A stretch of 6,291 bases of DNA from Gammaproteobacteria bacterium. Lineage in GTDB: Bacteria > Pseudomonadota > Gammaproteobacteria > Eutrophobiales > Eutrophobiaceae. The DNA lies in contig JACQHV010000088.1 of NCBI GenBank assembly GCA_016198885.1, forward strand, positions 1-6,291, read 5' to 3'. The notes under the pieces are model-generated. The model had not been told where the DNA came from, did no database searches, and saw only the letters and a list, made by a program, of their open reading frames with translations. Shown here one piece after another: positions 4,859-6,291 of this stretch; position 1 is the first letter of the stretch; each line of letters begins with the position of its first letter. A program made the position numbers and the translations under genes.

Positions 4859-5443
4859 ATGACAATTCGCAATTTTCTGATTTTTCTTCTGATTGTACTC
4901 TGCGCAAAGGCAGAAGCAGATTTCGCGGCCGGTGGCGAGGCCTATAAAAAAGGGGATTATGAAACCGCTGCGAAAGAATTCCTGCCACTTGCCGAAAAGG
5001 GAGATCATCGTGCCATGTACGCCCTGGGATCAATGTATTCTGTCGGCCACGGGGTACCACAGGATCTGAACGAGGCGTTTAAATGGTTTACCAAAGCGGC
5101 GAGTTATGGACGTCCGGATGCAGAATATAAACTCGGTTTGATGTATGCACAGGGACTTGGGGTACCCCAGGATTATCGCAAGGCACTCAACTGGTATGGC
5201 AGGGCCGCGAAGAAAGGTTACGGCCAGGCGCAGTATAAAATCGGATTAATGTACTCTGAAGGACACGGAGTTACCCAGGATGATATAAAGGCGTATGCCT
5301 GGTTGCAGACAGCCCTGTCACAAGGGGTGGAGGAAGCAAAAGAGGCACTGGTCGCAACAGCAGGCAAGCTGACACCAGAACAACTCACAGAGGCGCAGAC
5401 ACTGGCCCAGAATTACCAGGATAAATATGGAAAATATCAATAG
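4859..5443 (+). CDS. Secreted Sel1-repeat protein (194 aa)
   Basis: Residues 1-20 form a Sec-type signal peptide (MTIRNF, hydrophobic core LIFLLIVL, cleavage likely after AKAEA). The Cys15 does not fit a lipobox, so a soluble periplasmic or exported protein is likely. A TPR-like half repeat (about 24-50) leads into three Sel1 repeats of 36 residues at 52-87, 88-123 and 124-159, with the motif A-x-Y-x-L-G-x-M-Y-x-x-G-x-G-V-x-Q-D-x-x-x-A. A helical tail closes the protein (160-194, KLTPEQLTEAQTLAQNY). Sel1 solenoids are protein-interaction scaffolds; the partner is unknown. An in-frame TAG at 4853-4855 fixes ATG 4859 as the start, with only a weak ribosome binding site. Recent repeat copying shows in DNA: GGGGTACC recurs exactly 108 bases apart (5051 and 5159). 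Confidence 0.85.
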   Translation: MTIRNFLIFLLIVLCAKAEADFAAGGEAYKKGDYETAAKEFLPLAEKGDHRAMYALGSMYSVGHGVPQDLNEAFKWFTKAASYGRPDAEYKLGLMYAQGLGVPQDYRKALNWYGRAAKKGYGQAQYKIGLMYSEGHGVTQDDIKAYAWLQTALSQGVEEAKEALVATAGKLTPEQLTEAQTLAQNYQDKYGKYQ

Positions 5444-5491
5444 TCGTTTTCAGCAGCTTTGAATAGTGCAGATTAATCAAATACTAATACA

Positions 5492-5520
5492 TTGCCTCTC
5501 AACACCCTTTGGCCTAATAT
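5492..5520 (+). promoter_or_regulatory. Putative sigma70 promoter of the cNMP-binding gene
   Basis: TTGCCT (5492-5497) and TAATAT (5515-5520) are separated by exactly 17 bases and each match consensus at 4 of 6 positions. Transcription would start near 5527, giving a leader of about 35 bases before the TTG start. A perfect inverted repeat TTCCT-GA-AGGAA (5532-5543) lies just downstream. The rest of the gap after the Sel1 gene shows no clear terminator. Confidence 0.4.
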
Positions 5521-5549
5521 TTCACAGGTTCTTCCTGAAGGAATGATGC

Positions 5550-5557
5550 AGGAGAAG
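5550..5557 (+). promoter_or_regulatory. Ribosome binding site deciding a TTG start
   Basis: AGGAGAAG contains GGAG (5551-5554) 7 bases before TTG 5562. An in-frame TGA at 5544-5546 excludes any upstream ATG, so this site supports the non-ATG start of the following gene. Confidence 0.7.
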
Positions 5558-5561
5558 AATA

Positions 5562-6188
5562 TTGGCAAATACTGACGTCAAAAAACCCACTCCAAAAAAA
5601 CTTGGTGGTTATCTGGTTGTATCCAGCGGCGCCATCAACACTGCAGTTGAGAAACAAATTGCTTCTTATGCAAAAGGTGAACCGGTTAAACCTTTGGGTG
5701 AACTTCTTATATCTCAGGGTGTAATCACACGGGCGGAGCTGGAAAACAGTCTGCGTAATCAGCGTATCGCAAGGCTGGCCGGATGTCCTATATTTGCATC
5801 GCTGACACAAGCTGATCTTGCCGCACTGAGTAAACATTTCCGTGAAACCAGTGTTGCACCAGGTGAACAATTCATTATGCAAGGCGAAGAAGATCCTACC
5901 TTGTACATCATTGCATCCGGGCTCGTCGAAGTATTTCGGATCAATAATGAAGGTAAAGAGATTTCCATCGCTAAAGTCGGGATGGGCGAACCGATAGGTG
6001 AAATGGGCTATTTTTCAGGTGGCGTGCGCACGGCCTGTGTACGAGCACTTGAGCCAACACAACTATTACGCGCTAATTATGATGACCTGACCAACTATTT
6101 TGAAAACGTTCCGCGGGTCGCCCTGGCATTTACCGAGGTCGTTGAACACCGCCGTAAAGAACTTGAGCGCATTACCAGCAACGCCTAG
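5562..6188 (+). CDS. Cyclic nucleotide-binding domain protein (208 aa)
   Basis: Residues 75-175 form a CAP/PKA-type cyclic-nucleotide-binding beta barrel: CPIFASLTQADLAALS entry helix, the PGEQFIMQGE turn, LYIIASGLVEVFR strands, and a phosphate-binding cassette GEMGYFSGGVRTA (146-158). In it Glu147 and Arg156 occupy the positions that contact the ribose 2'-OH and cyclic phosphate, so binding of cAMP or cGMP is plausible. There is no C-terminal HTH; the chain ends in a charged helix (about 186-208), so it is not a CRP-type transcription factor. The N-terminal part has LGELLISQGVITRAELENSL (residues 45-64), resembling the N-terminal motif of GspE/PilB-type ATPases, which suggests a docking module. 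No signal peptide is present. It starts at TTG with a good ribosome binding site. The effector role is unknown. Confidence 0.75.
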   Translation: MANTDVKKPTPKKLGGYLVVSSGAINTAVEKQIASYAKGEPVKPLGELLISQGVITRAELENSLRNQRIARLAGCPIFASLTQADLAALSKHFRETSVAPGEQFIMQGEEDPTLYIIASGLVEVFRINNEGKEISIAKVGMGEPIGEMGYFSGGVRTACVRALEPTQLLRANYDDLTNYFENVPRVALAFTEVVEHRRKELERITSNA

Positions 6189-6278
6189 CAATTTACAGAC
6201 AGGCGTAACTGACACTTTTCCCTGTACTTCAGGAAATTCCGAAATACTAGAACCTATCTCAAAATTAAAATTATCCTC
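6189..6278. other. Short downstream region, nothing recognised
   Basis: AT-rich sequence after the cNMP-binding gene. I see no gene, no convincing terminator with a T run, and no promoter. A small GGAAATTCC near-palindrome is present at 6232-6240. Confidence 0.4.
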
Positions 6279-6291
6279 CCCCTTGAAGGGG
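6279..6291. repeat. GC-rich palindrome cut by the window edge
   Basis: CCCCTT-G-AAGGGG is a perfect palindrome centred on 6285, preceded by TCCTC. It resembles the CTCCCCCTTGAAGGGGGAG type of dispersed repeat arm. The outer arm to the right lies beyond the window, so its extent cannot be judged. Confidence 0.5.

Noticed and set aside
4859..4918. Lipoprotein signal in the Sel1 protein
   Set aside because: Cys15 is preceded by Leu, not Gly/Ala/Ser, so the lipobox does not fit; a normal Sec signal is more likely.
5514..5882. Minus-strand 122-codon ORF opposite the cNMP-binding gene
   Set aside because: Antisense shadow: Cys-rich, low-complexity translation with no domain, opposite a gene with clear conserved motifs.

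Overview
The window looks like accessory chromosomal DNA of a proteobacterium, probably gamma or beta. This rests on gene families (a BPSS1780-type membrane protein, a Sel1 protein, an APC permease, a stand-alone cyclic-nucleotide-binding protein), on Shine-Dalgarno-led genes with some TTG/GTG starts, and on several short palindromic repeat types common in those classes. Genus cannot be assigned from the sequence alone.

Left part (1-1700). A 7-bp tandem repeat at the window edge is followed by a 19-codon mini-ORF with a near-perfect Shine-Dalgarno. Its TAG stop lies inside a GTTAGCC heptamer, and a DUF3800 gene without its own ribosome binding site starts 16 bases after the heptamer. Just after the DUF3800 stop comes GGCTAAC, the exact reverse complement of GTTAGCC, followed by a GC-rich hairpin. 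This resembles an integron gene cassette (TTAGCC ... gene ... attC R'') next to an attI-like site with a leader ORF like ORF11 of class 1 integrons. The right half of the attC cannot be recognised, so the cassette is either decayed or only attC-like. Next come a long REP-like inverted repeat, a small PD-(D/E)XK nuclease-like gene and a second element sharing the 9-mer GGGGTCAGA.

Middle part (1700-4620), all on the minus strand. A six-helix BPSS1780-family membrane protein has its own promoter region. Upstream of it is a roughly 200-bp MITE-like element with imperfect terminal inverted repeats and a TAA duplication. This element abuts the stop codon of a SprT-like zinc metallopeptidase gene, which is the second gene of a two-gene operon behind an APC-family amino-acid permease (11-bp gap).

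Right part (4620-6291), plus strand. A divergent intergenic region carries another dispersed palindrome. It is followed by a secreted Sel1-repeat protein and, after a likely sigma70 promoter, a TTG-started protein with a canonical cyclic-nucleotide-binding domain behind a short GspE-N-terminus-like motif. A GC-rich palindrome is cut by the right edge.

The right and middle genes look like ordinary housekeeping or accessory genes. The left end is the part most worth following up, and the decisive test is whether an integron integrase gene lies to the left of position 1.
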